This document shows, piece after piece, positions 30,757 through 38,064 of a stretch of 38,064 nucleotides of DNA; position 1 is the stretch's first letter; every line of letters begins with the position of its first letter. The notes under the pieces are model-generated. The model worked only from the letters and a program-made list of their open reading frames with translations, made no database searches and had not been told where the DNA came from. The translations under genes were made by a program, and so were the position numbers. Source of the stretch: Clostridiales bacterium (GTDB lineage: Bacteria; Bacillota; Clostridia; Oscillospirales; CAG-272); assembly GCA_012727435.1 (NCBI GenBank), contig JAAYHB010000014.1, positions 1 to 38,064 of the forward strand, given 5' to 3'.

Positions 30757-31791
30757 ATGAAAATTGCCGCAGTTAGCGACCACTTCATGGAAGAATCCTT
30801 TTACCGCAGGTGTTTTTCGGACTACCCTGAGCTTGAAGTGACCGGAATCCCGTATTTCGGGGCAAGGACACGCCGGGGGATGCGGGCTATTGCCGATAAG
30901 ATCGAGAAGGGCGGGCCGTATGCCGTACCACTGCCCGACGATATATACGAAGCAGTTGCCGGCGCAGATTTGCTGATGGTACACCTTTGTCCGGTTACCC
31001 GTCAGGTGCTCGACGCCGCGCCCCGGCTAAAGTATGTACTCACAAATCGCGGAGGGCTTGAAAATATTGATCTGGCCGCCGTCAAGGAACGCAACATCCC
31101 GGTGCTCTACAACCCTGCCCACAACTCAAACGCGGTGGCCGAGCTCACAATTTGCCTTATGATTGCCGAGACGCGGAATGTCGCAAGGTCGCACCATGCC
31201 TTAAAGAACGGCATATGGAGGGAGGAATACCCGAACTTCGATCGGGTCTTTGAGCTGAGGAACAAGACTGTGGGGCTTGTAGGCTTCGGCAATATCGGCC
31301 GGCGGGTCGCCGAGAAGCTTCAGCCCTTTCATGTGCGGATTATGGCAACCGACCCTAATGTCTCGCCCGACGACGAAGACATTGCGCGCTTTCATGTAGA
31401 GCTGACCGACCTTCATAATCTGCTCAAGGAGTCGGATATCGTGTCGCTTCACGCCCGCACCGATGACAGAAACGTGATAATAGGCAGGGAAGAATTTGAC
31501 CTGATGAAGCCGACTGCCACCTTTATCAACACTGCGCGGGCATATATGGTCGATTATGATTACCTTGCGAAAATTCTCAAGGAAAACCGCATCTCTGGCG
31601 CCGCGCTTGAGGTTTTTCCCGAGGAGCCGCTGCCTGCTGACAGCCCCTTCCCGGCACTCGACAATGTAACCCTGACCAACCACCGCGGGGGAGATACCGT
31701 CAACTGCTATTCGGACAGTCCAAAAGACCTGCTTGACGCACTCTTTGCGTACATCAGAGAGGGCAGGCGTCCGAAATTCATAAAAGACTAA
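30757..31791 (+). CDS. D-isomer-specific 2-hydroxyacid dehydrogenase family protein
   Basis: The 344-residue protein has the family's split catalytic domain and central Rossmann domain: VGLVGFGNIGRRVAEKL (about 172-188, NAD loop), the acidic partner TDPNV, FINTARAYMVDYDYL with the Arg-proximal strand, ALEVFPEEPLP (Glu), and NVTLTNHRGGDT with the catalytic His. NRGGLENIDLAAV is the substrate loop. Substrates of relatives range over lactate, glycerate, phosphoglycerate and sugar acids; the exact one is unknown. It lies 47 bp upstream of a hydrolase gene in the same direction. Start ATG 30757 has only a weak AGTAGG site. Confidence 0.88.
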   Translation: MKIAAVSDHFMEESFYRRCFSDYPELEVTGIPYFGARTRRGMRAIADKIEKGGPYAVPLPDDIYEAVAGADLLMVHLCPVTRQVLDAAPRLKYVLTNRGGLENIDLAAVKERNIPVLYNPAHNSNAVAELTICLMIAETRNVARSHHALKNGIWREEYPNFDRVFELRNKTVGLVGFGNIGRRVAEKLQPFHVRIMATDPNVSPDDEDIARFHVELTDLHNLLKESDIVSLHARTDDRNVIIGREEFDLMKPTATFINTARAYMVDYDYLAKILKENRISGAALEVFPEEPLPADSPFPALDNVTLTNHRGGDTVNCYSDSPKDLLDALFAYIREGRRPKFIKD

Positions 31792-31838
31792 TGTTTTAAG
31801 CGCGTCCATAAAAAAATTTACATAAACAGGAGACGGCC

Positions 31839-32657
31839 ATGGAAAATATCCGCGTGATGAGCTACAACATCTGGGGCAACTGCCCGAAGGGCACGACAAT
31901 TTCAAACCGCGACGATAATGCGGCGACGATAATTCTCCGTTACCTGCCCGACAGCGTGGGGCTACAGGAGTGTTCTCCGAAAATACGGGCCGAGGAGGTC
32001 AACATATTTGCGCTGCTGGCAGACGAATATGAGGAGGTCCCGGTAATACCGACCAACGAAAAGAAGAACAACTACACCCCGATACTCTACCGGAAGAGCC
32101 GTCTTGAGCTGATTGACTGCGGCTGGCATTATTTCGTGGGGCTCAACGACTCGGGTTCAAAGACAATCACATGGGCCTGCTATCGGCTTCGCAACTCGGA
32201 CGCCGGCTTTCTGCATTTCAACACGCATTTTTACTGGACCGGCGACGATCCCGGACGTGCCGCCAGAATCACCAACACCGGCGAGCTTTTGGCACTCATG
32301 CTTGAGGTGACAGTAAAATACCCGCTGCCGGCGGTTTTTACCGGGGATTTTAACTGCCGTTCGGATGAACCGCCTGTTGACGTGCTCAGAAAATTCGGAC
32401 TTGTCGAGGCGAGATATGCCGCTCCCGAGAGTTCGCCTTGGCGCTCGCACCATCCCTACCCGAAATTTGACCCCGAGCGGGGAGTATTCGGGGAGGGCAC
32501 CTGTCCGACGAAAGAGCCCGAGCGGAGTATCGACCATATATTTTCGCGTGGTGATATCAGCCCGCGGCGCTTTGTCACGGTCATAGACCAGGAGGCGCTC
32601 GACTCAAGCGACCACTGCCCGCTATACTGTGATTTTGAATTAAATGTCACTGGGTAA
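31839..32657 (+). CDS. Endonuclease/exonuclease/phosphatase (EEP) family hydrolase
   Basis: The 272-residue protein has the EEP metal-site motifs in order: MSYNIWG, VGLQECS, HFNTHFYW, FTGDFNCRSDE, ERSIDHIF and SSDHCPLYCDF. Members cleave phosphodiesters of nucleic acids, lipids or inositol phosphates. No signal peptide is visible. CAGGAG precedes the ATG by 7 nt. It sits in the same transcript as the dehydrogenase, so a small-molecule phosphate substrate is as likely as DNA. The operon ends at a terminator 24 bp after the stop. Confidence 0.85.
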   Translation: MENIRVMSYNIWGNCPKGTTISNRDDNAATIILRYLPDSVGLQECSPKIRAEEVNIFALLADEYEEVPVIPTNEKKNNYTPILYRKSRLELIDCGWHYFVGLNDSGSKTITWACYRLRNSDAGFLHFNTHFYWTGDDPGRAARITNTGELLALMLEVTVKYPLPAVFTGDFNCRSDEPPVDVLRKFGLVEARYAAPESSPWRSHHPYPKFDPERGVFGEGTCPTKEPERSIDHIFSRGDISPRRFVTVIDQEALDSSDHCPLYCDFELNVTG

Positions 32658-32674
32658 CAGAGTGATAATCAGGT

Positions 32675-32709
32675 CAAAAAAGCCGTGTGCCGCGTGCGCG
32701 CGGCTTTTT
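32675..32709 (+). terminator. Terminator of the dehydrogenase-hydrolase operon
   Basis: AAAAAAGCCGTGTGC pairs with GCGCGCGGCTTTTT (G-T allowed), with a T run. Confidence 0.85.
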
Positions 32710-32782
32710 GCGGTGCTTCGGTTATAAGAACGCCGGCCCGGCGGGGGTACTGCGGATATCTTATTTTTTACGATGTCCGCGG

Positions 32783-32811
32783 TTGCTTTTCGCGTGCCCA
32801 TGTGCTATACT
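32783..32811 (+). promoter_or_regulatory. Promoter of the M32 carboxypeptidase gene
   Basis: TTGCTT (32783-32788), 17-bp spacer, TATACT (32806-32811), 37 bp before ATG 32848. Confidence 0.6.
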
Positions 32812-32847
32812 TATTGGGTATTAACGCCAAAATTGAGAGGCATACCG

Positions 32848-34359
32848 ATGAACACAAAGGAAGCATACGAAACATTCAGGGCTATCTACGAAAAAATATA
32901 CGCCTGCCAGCACGCGCTTGAACTGCTCTATACCGACGGCGTGACCGCTGCCCCGGCAGGCTCGGCAGACGGGAGAGGGAAGACCTCGGGGATTTTATCC
33001 CAGCTTGAATACGAGCTGCATACCTCGGCGGACATGAAGGAGGCCGTGGCCTGCCTGATTCAAAATCAGGATGAGCTGACCGACCTGCAGCGCCGCGAGA
33101 TAATCGAATACAACCGCAGAAATGAATTTATCGCCAGCATACCGGCCGACGAATATGTCGAATACCGCATGCTGATAAACAAGGCAGAAGCGGTCTGGCG
33201 CCGCGCAAAGCCGGCAGATGATTTTGCCGCCTTTGCCCCTTACCTTGAGAAGATTTTTGCCGCCGCGCGCAGGTTTGCGCTATATTACAGGCCAAACGAC
33301 GACCCCTACGACACCCTGCTCGACATGTATGAGCGTGGCCTCACGCAGGCTCAGGCCGACGTGTTTTTTGGCTCGCTGAGAGAAAAAATCGTACCGCTGC
33401 TCCGGCGGGTCATGGCCTCCCCGGAATTTGACGACAGCTTTATGTACCGCAACTGCCCGATTGAAGCGCAACGCCGCCTCTCGGATTATCTGCTCGACAC
33501 AATCGGCGTTGACCGCGAGTACTGCAGCATTGCCGAGACCGAGCATCCCTTCACAACAAGATTCAATAAAAGGGATGTCCGCGTCACCACCCATTATTAT
33601 GAAAACAATTTTGCAAGTTCCATGTACTCGGTGATCCACGAGGGCGGGCATGCGCTCTATGAGCTCGGCAGCGGCGACGAATACGAGTACACCTGCCTTG
33701 CCGGCGGTATTTCGATGGGAATTCACGAGAGCCAGTCAAGGCTTTTTGAAAATATGATAGGCCGCAGCCGCGAGTATATCGAGCTGATATTTCCGAAACT
33801 CCGCGAGCTTTTCCCTGAGCAGCTTGCAGATGTCGGCCCGCGCGAAGTCTGGCTGGCTGTGAACAAGAGCCGGCCCTCGCTCATCAGAACCGAAGCCGAC
33901 GAGCTGACATATCCGCTGCATATCATGGTGCGATATGAGCTCGAGCGCGAGATAATTGCCGGGCGGCTCAGTGTGTACGACCTGCCGGCAGCCTGGGCCG
34001 AAAAATACCGCGAATACCTCGGGATTGATGTTCCGGACAACACGCGCGGCGTGCTGCAGGATTCTCACTGGTCGGGCGGAATGATAGGCTATTTCCCGTC
34101 ATACGCGCTCGGCTCGGCATACGCGGCGCAGATTATGGCCGCAATGAGGCGCGAGCTTGATGTTTCGGGCCTGATAAGAGCCGGACGGATAAAGGAAATG
34201 GTTGCCTGGCTGACCCGGAAAATCTACAGGCACGGCTGCATGTATGACCCGGCGGTGCTGCTCGAGTCCTGCTGCGGGGAGCCTTTCAATCCCGATTATT
34301 ATACAGATTACCTTGAGGAGAAATATAATTTGATTATTGCCGAGCTAGGTGGCAGATAA
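32848..34359 (+). CDS. M32-family metallocarboxypeptidase
   Basis: The 503-residue protein is the usual size for carboxypeptidase Taq-type M32 enzymes. Zinc ligands are H264 and H268 in VIHEGGHALYE and E294 in GIHESQSRLFEN. Other family blocks are TRFNKRDVRVTTHY, ADELTYPLHIMVRYELE and the tail HWSGGMIGYFPSYALGSAYA. It removes C-terminal residues from peptides in the cytosol. I chose ATG 32848 (GAGAGG, 8 nt upstream) because a longer frame from 32773 would cross the promoter. Monocistronic. Confidence 0.95.
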   Translation: MNTKEAYETFRAIYEKIYACQHALELLYTDGVTAAPAGSADGRGKTSGILSQLEYELHTSADMKEAVACLIQNQDELTDLQRREIIEYNRRNEFIASIPADEYVEYRMLINKAEAVWRRAKPADDFAAFAPYLEKIFAAARRFALYYRPNDDPYDTLLDMYERGLTQAQADVFFGSLREKIVPLLRRVMASPEFDDSFMYRNCPIEAQRRLSDYLLDTIGVDREYCSIAETEHPFTTRFNKRDVRVTTHYYENNFASSMYSVIHEGGHALYELGSGDEYEYTCLAGGISMGIHESQSRLFENMIGRSREYIELIFPKLRELFPEQLADVGPREVWLAVNKSRPSLIRTEADELTYPLHIMVRYELEREIIAGRLSVYDLPAAWAEKYREYLGIDVPDNTRGVLQDSHWSGGMIGYFPSYALGSAYAAQIMAAMRRELDVSGLIRAGRIKEMVAWLTRKIYRHGCMYDPAVLLESCCGEPFNPDYYTDYLEEKYNLIIAELGGR

Positions 34360-34366
34360 ATCAATG

Positions 34367-34396
34367 GCAGCGCGGGGCATACGCCCCGCGCTGCTG
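34367..34396 (+). terminator. Terminator after the carboxypeptidase gene
   Basis: GCAGCGCGGGGC-ATAC-GCCCCGCGCTGC is a perfect 12-bp stem; a T-rich run follows about 18 bp later. Its GCAGCGCGGG arm matches the hairpins at 6617 and 12537. Confidence 0.7.
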
Positions 34397-34444
34397 CTTT
34401 GCAATACTTTTTTGTTTTATATAGTGTTACTTTATTTGCGCGCG

Positions 34445-34465
34445 CAAAGAAAGTAACCAAAGAAA
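34445..34465. repeat. AAGAAAGTAACCAAAGAAA motif
   Basis: A short intergenic stretch containing AAAGAAAGTAACCAAAGAAA, a string I know from repeated intergenic DNA of many bacteria that is often mistranslated as a protein. Its role is unknown. It starts the repeat-rich 326-bp gap 34360-34685, which contains no gene. Confidence 0.5.
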
Positions 34466-34540
34466 TCCGCTCAGGGGGAAAACTAAGGTTTCCGCCCTGA
34501 GCCCCCCTTCCGCGCTCGGGGTGCGGGGTGTAGCCCCATG

Positions 34541-34683
34541 TGCTATAGTTTTTGGGGTTCTCAAGCTCCTTTTTTTAAAAAGGGTCTGGGCTCGGGGAAG
34601 CTGGACCCGGCTGATTCCTTCGCGGGCCGCGTTCTCAAGCTCCTTTTTTTAAAAAGGGTCTGGGCTCGGGGGCAGAGCCCCCG
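34541..34683. repeat. Compound intergenic repeat, copy 6, with 41-bp direct duplication
   Basis: A 41-bp unit beginning GTTCTCAAGCTCC and ending CTGGGCTCGGGG occurs identically at 34557-34597 and 34631-34671. The second is followed by GGGGGCAGAGCCCCCG, the GC-rich half of the repeat. It lies between convergent genes. Confidence 0.75.
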
Positions 34684-34685
34684 AA

Positions 34686-35723
34686 TTATAGCTTCATGTC
34701 GCCGGGTTTTATCCATTTGATTTTGCGGAGCAGAAGCGCAAATAGAACCGACAGGACCGCCGGCAGGACGAAACAGATAAGTGCCAGCCCCAGCCAGTCT
34801 AAAAGACCGACAACACCGGGGTATAGCCCGCCGTACCAGCCGAGAATTATACCGACAGGACCGAGCAGGCCGCAGGTTCCCATGCCCGAATTTATCGGCT
34901 CGCCGTACATGCTAAGGCGAAAAACACAGGTGGCAAGCGGGCCGGTGACAGCCGAGGCAAGCGTGGGCGGTATCCAGATCCTCGGGTTTTTCACTATGTT
35001 CGGCATCTGCAGCATACTGGTACCCAGTCCCTGGGAGAGCAGGCCGCCCCAGCCGTTCTCGCGAAAGCTCATGACGGCGAATCCCACCATCTGTGCGCAG
35101 CAGCCGGCAACCGCCGCGCCTCCGGCCAGCGCCAGTCCGGGGTCGCCGTTAATTCCCGAGAGCGCAAGCGAGGCGCAGATGGCCGCGCTGCTGATAGGCA
35201 GGGTGAGCGCCATACCGATGACGACAGACACGATCACGCCCATCAGGAAGGGCTGAAGTTCCATTGCAAGCGAGATAAGGTCGCCGACATAGTCTACCGC
35301 CCTCCCGATATAGGGTGCGACAAGAATCGAGAGTCCGCCGCCGACAAGAATTGTCACAAGCGGAGTGACAAGGATATCGAGCTTGGTTTTCTTTGATACC
35401 AGCATGCCTATCTCGGCGGCGGCAATTGCAATGAAGAGCACCGCGAGCGGGCCGCCGGCCCCGCCCTTGGAATTTGCTGCCCAACCTACGGCGGCGCAGG
35501 AATAGATGACAAGCGGGTGTGCTTTGAGGGCATAGGCGATTGCCGCCGCCATCGCCGGCCCGGCCACCGCTTTGGCAAAGCCGCCGATCTCAGAGAAAAA
35601 TGTAAGTCCCGGGATAAGGCCGATAGCCGACAGTATGGCGCCGATGAGCAGCGAGGAGAAAAGCCCCTGGGCCATGGCTCCCATGGCGTCAATGAAGTAA
35701 CGCTTTAAAAGGGTCTTGAGCAT
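34686..35723 (-). CDS. PTS-type IIC-like sugar transporter membrane protein
   Basis: The 345-residue protein is almost entirely hydrophobic, with about nine to ten predicted membrane helices. Landmarks: GLIPGLTFFSEIGGFAKAVAG, AAVGWAANSKGGAGGPLAV, ALTLPISSAAICASLALSG, GAAVAGCCAQMVGFAV and NSGMGTCGLLGPVG. These fit the PTS_EIIC_2 group of orphan IIC proteins, which lack linked IIA and IIB domains, so transport by phosphorylation is uncertain. GGGGAGG lies 5 nt before ATG 35723. No partner genes are adjacent. Confidence 0.75.
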   Translation of the reverse strand: MLKTLLKRYFIDAMGAMAQGLFSSLLIGAILSAIGLIPGLTFFSEIGGFAKAVAGPAMAAAIAYALKAHPLVIYSCAAVGWAANSKGGAGGPLAVLFIAIAAAEIGMLVSKKTKLDILVTPLVTILVGGGLSILVAPYIGRAVDYVGDLISLAMELQPFLMGVIVSVVIGMALTLPISSAAICASLALSGINGDPGLALAGGAAVAGCCAQMVGFAVMSFRENGWGGLLSQGLGTSMLQMPNIVKNPRIWIPPTLASAVTGPLATCVFRLSMYGEPINSGMGTCGLLGPVGIILGWYGGLYPGVVGLLDWLGLALICFVLPAVLSVLFALLLRKIKWIKPGDMKL

Positions 35724-35866
35724 AGCAACCTCCCCTGAAAATTATTGCCAACATTATACCATCTGACTCTGCTCAATACAAGAGGCGGGGCGTTATGAGA
35801 GGATATAAATTTTGCCGGCAGTGTGGCGCGGGATATGTAAAATTTCCCGAAAATTCCGGGCTGCTA

Positions 35867-35894
35867 TTGAATTTTTTCTGATTTAGGATATACT
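35867..35894 (+). promoter_or_regulatory. Promoter of gpmI
   Basis: TTGAAT (35867-35872), a 16-bp spacer and TATACT (35889-35894), 31 bp before the start codon. Confidence 0.6.
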
Positions 35895-35924
35895 ATTAGG
35901 AGAATTCATACTTGTGAGGCCTAT

Positions 35925-37577
35925 ATGGAAAATAAACTAAAAAAGCTTGATAATTACAAGGGTGTCGGGGGTCCGGTGCTTGTTATGGTCATGGACGGCG
36001 TGGGGATCGCGCCGCCTTCGCCCGGCAATGCGGTGACCGAAGCCTATACGCCGACGCTCGACCGGCTGATGGCGACCTACCCGATGGTACAGCTCAAGGC
36101 GCACGGTACGGCGGTTGGCCTGCCGACAGACGATGATATGGGCAACTCCGAGGTCGGGCACAACGCTCTCGGTGCAGGGCAGGTTTACGCGCAGGGCGCG
36201 AAGCTGGTCAACCAGTCGATTGAAACCGGCAAGATGTATACGTCAGATACGTGGCGCGAGCTTATCAGCTATGTCAAACAGAACAACGGCACGCTGCACT
36301 TTATCGGCCTTCTGTCCGATGGCAATGTACATTCGCACATTGACCACTTGAAGGCGATGGTAAAGCAGGCCAAGGTTGAGGGAGTGCGGCGGGTCAGGGT
36401 TCATGCCCTGCTTGACGGCCGGGATGTCGGCGAGACCTCGGCGCTTGAATATATCGAGCCCTTTGAGGAATACATCGCAGGGCTGCGCTCGGAAGATTTT
36501 GACGTCATGATAGCCTCGGGCGGCGGCCGGATGAAGGTTACCATGGACAGGTACGAGGCAGACTGGAGCATCGTCGAGCGTGGCTGGCGCACGCATGTGC
36601 TCGGCGAGGGCAGACAGTTTGCATCGGCGGCCGAGGCGGTGAAAACCTACCGCGAGGAGCTTGGCTTGATAGACCAGTTCCTGCCGCCCTTTGTCATAGC
36701 CAAGGACGGCAGGCCGGTCGGCCCGATATGTGACGGGGACAGCGTGATTCTCTTCAACTTCCGCGGCGACCGCGCCATTGAGATATCAAAGGCCTTTGAG
36801 TACGACAACTTTGACAAATTCGACCGCGTGCGCCGCCCAAAGGTGCTTTACGCCGGCATTCTTGAGTATGACGCCGATATGCATATCCCGTCAAGATACC
36901 TTGTCAGCCCGCCCGAAATTGTCAACACCATGGGCGAGTACCTTGTGAACACAGGCATTACCCAGCTTGCCATATCCGAGACCCAGAAATACGGGCACGT
37001 CACCTATTTCTGGAACGGAAACCGGTCGGGCAAATTCTCGGACGAGCTTGAGACATATATCGAAATACCCTCCGACCGCATGCCCTTTGAGCAGCGCCCC
37101 TGGATGAAGTGCGCCGAGATAACCGACAGGCTCATTGAGTGCATTGAGTCCGGGAAATATCGTTTTCTTCGCGTGAATTACCCCAACGGCGACATGGTAG
37201 GGCATACCGGCAGCCTTGCGGCGGCGCGCTGCGCGATGGAGGCGCTTGATTTGCAGCTTAAGCGCCTGCTTGCCGCGGTCGACGCGGCCGGCGGCGCGGC
37301 GATAATCACCGCCGACCACGGCAACGCCGACGAAATGTATGAGATAGACTCAAAGACCGGACAGCCGAAGAAGGACAAAAACGGGCATTTCATCGCCAAA
37401 ACCAGCCATACCTTAAATCCGGTGCCCTGCATTATTTATGACAACTTCACTGCCGGCGCGTATAAAGTCAAGGCCGGGCCGAAGTTCGGGCTGTCAAATG
37501 TAGCAGCCACGGCGGTGAATCTTATGGGTTATAAGGCGCCCGAGGTTTGGGATGAGTCGATGATCGTAATAGATTAA
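35925..37577 (+). CDS. gpmI: 2,3-bisphosphoglycerate-independent phosphoglycerate mutase
   Basis: The 550-residue protein is an alkaline-phosphatase superfamily enzyme with two metals. D24 in VMVMDGVGIAP and the nucleophile S75 in DDDMGNSEVGHNALGAG are intact, with LLSDGNVHSHIDHL, LLDGRDVGETS, NFRGDRAIEISKA and IITADHGNADEMYE supplying further ligands. It interconverts 3- and 2-phosphoglycerate in glycolysis. At 550 residues it is at the long end of the family (about 510 in Bacillus), with an insert around 37330-37400. GTGAGG precedes the ATG. Single-gene transcript. Confidence 0.96.
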   Translation: MENKLKKLDNYKGVGGPVLVMVMDGVGIAPPSPGNAVTEAYTPTLDRLMATYPMVQLKAHGTAVGLPTDDDMGNSEVGHNALGAGQVYAQGAKLVNQSIETGKMYTSDTWRELISYVKQNNGTLHFIGLLSDGNVHSHIDHLKAMVKQAKVEGVRRVRVHALLDGRDVGETSALEYIEPFEEYIAGLRSEDFDVMIASGGGRMKVTMDRYEADWSIVERGWRTHVLGEGRQFASAAEAVKTYREELGLIDQFLPPFVIAKDGRPVGPICDGDSVILFNFRGDRAIEISKAFEYDNFDKFDRVRRPKVLYAGILEYDADMHIPSRYLVSPPEIVNTMGEYLVNTGITQLAISETQKYGHVTYFWNGNRSGKFSDELETYIEIPSDRMPFEQRPWMKCAEITDRLIECIESGKYRFLRVNYPNGDMVGHTGSLAAARCAMEALDLQLKRLLAAVDAAGGAAIITADHGNADEMYEIDSKTGQPKKDKNGHFIAKTSHTLNPVPCIIYDNFTAGAYKVKAGPKFGLSNVAATAVNLMGYKAPEVWDESMIVID

Positions 37578-37583
37578 GAGATT

Positions 37584-37618
37584 TTACAGCGGGGAAGCCG
37601 ATGGCTTCCCCGCTGTAA
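37584..37618 (+). terminator. Hairpin after gpmI, next to the CRISPR array
   Basis: TTACAGCGGGGAAGCC-GAT-GGCTTCCCCGCTGTAA is a perfect 16-bp inverted repeat; the following ATATTAATATT is AT-rich but has no real T run. It would also stop array transcripts coming from the right. Confidence 0.75.
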
Positions 37619-37640
37619 ATATTAATATTGCAACAAACAT

Positions 37641-38064
37641 ATTTCAATCCACACCCTCCGGGTGGAGGGTGACCGCGCTGTCAAGTGGTAATGTTGCACA
37701 AAGTTTATTTCAATCCACACCCTCCGGGTGGAGGGTGACTATTAGCCCGCATTCGCATTACCCCGGAATTGTCATTTCAATCCACACCCTCCGGGTGGAG
37801 GGTGACCCATGTATAACTCGGTTAATGACGCAGTACGCCAATTTCAATCCACACCCTCCGGGTGGAGGGTGACAGCTTGTTATCGGTCAGCTCCCGAATA
37901 CGGTAGCGATTTCAATCCACACCCTCCGGGTGGAGGGTGACTAAGAACTGCACGACGTCGCCAAGAGCGATCTCAATTTCAATCCACACCCTCCGGGTGG
38001 AGGGTGACCGCGGAGATTTGAAAGCTCTTTGATATTGAATCCATTTCAATCCACACCCTCCGGG
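37641..38064 (-). CRISPR. CRISPR array, type I-C-like repeat, partial
   Basis: Six complete 33-bp repeats start at 37641, 37707, 37774, 37841, 37909 and 37976, and a seventh is cut by the window edge at 38043. Six unique spacers are 33-35 bp. Each repeat reads ATTTCAATCC, then the hairpin core ACCCTCCGGGTGGAGGGT, then GAC. The complement ends GTGGATTGAAAT, the classic type I-C 5' handle, so crRNAs should be read from the minus strand and the leader and cas genes should lie beyond 38064. All visible repeats are identical, including the one nearest gpmI. Confidence 0.95.

Noticed and set aside
37669-37872. 67-codon open frame with repeated FQSTPSGWRV-like text
   Set aside because: It is a translation through CRISPR repeats and spacers; the recurring peptide is the repeat itself.

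Overview
The window looks like a chromosomal segment of a spore-forming Firmicute, most likely a Clostridia lineage near Oscillospirales; this is inferred from gene content, not a database match. Support: a CotJA-CotJB-CotJC spore-coat operon, a Streptococcus/Clostridia-style FabK-type fatty-acid operon, a PPi-type phosphofructokinase C-terminus, a FeoB-associated Cys-rich protein, DUF6054 and YvlB/LiaX-like small proteins, and moderately GC-rich DNA with many short GC-rich intergenic repeats. I saw no rRNA, tRNA, insertion sequence or prophage.

Layout. 1-264: end of a phosphofructokinase gene. 428-2351 (-): glycosyltransferase plus PlsC-like acyltransferase, probably envelope glycolipid synthesis. 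2649-3778 (-): KamA-family radical SAM gene broken by a frameshift. 4053-6501 (+): feoA-feoB-Cys-rich protein iron operon behind two palindromic operators. 6772-8015 (-): gpsA and a zinc-ribbon protein, with a divergent MORN-repeat gene (8046-8549, +). 8847-10711 (-): RpiR regulator and ROK protein. 11165-12455 (+): cotJABC. 12731-13822 (+): UDP-GlcNAc 2-epimerase.

13982-24211 (+) is the centrepiece: fabT-fabH-acpP-fabK-fabD-fabG-fabF-accB-fabZ-accC-accD-accA-degV, a complete type II fatty-acid synthesis and acetyl-CoA carboxylase operon with mostly overlapping or near-abutting genes. It is followed by a biotin ligase and the biotin transporter bioY, which supply and attach the AccB cofactor. 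A MarR-type regulator (FabT-like) with a palindrome on its own promoter leads the operon. A DegV fatty-acid-binding protein coupled to accA suggests a link to exogenous fatty acids.

25581-27307 (-) holds a zinc-ribbon protein, a DUF6054 protein and an XRE regulator with a small SHOCT-like partner behind an autoregulatory-looking palindrome. 27660-29456 (+) is a Na/Pi cotransporter with PhoU domain interrupted by an in-frame stop. 29528-30349 (-) is an unknown protein whose leader carries two tandem copies of a conserved hairpin motif, the best candidate here for an undescribed regulatory RNA. 30757-32657 (+): 2-hydroxyacid dehydrogenase and an EEP-family hydrolase. 32848-34359 (+): M32 carboxypeptidase. 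34686-35723 (-): PTS IIC-like membrane protein. 35925-37577 (+): gpmI. 37641-38064: the trailer end of a CRISPR array with type I-C-like repeats that runs off the window; cas genes and leader are presumably beyond it.

A compound GC-rich repeat (a T/A-rich hairpin plus a GGGGGC/GCCCCC hairpin) recurs in at least six intergenic gaps, five of them between convergent genes. Two genes are clearly disrupted (kamA frameshift, nptA nonsense) and feoA lacks a stop before feoB; real decay and assembly error cannot be separated from the sequence alone.
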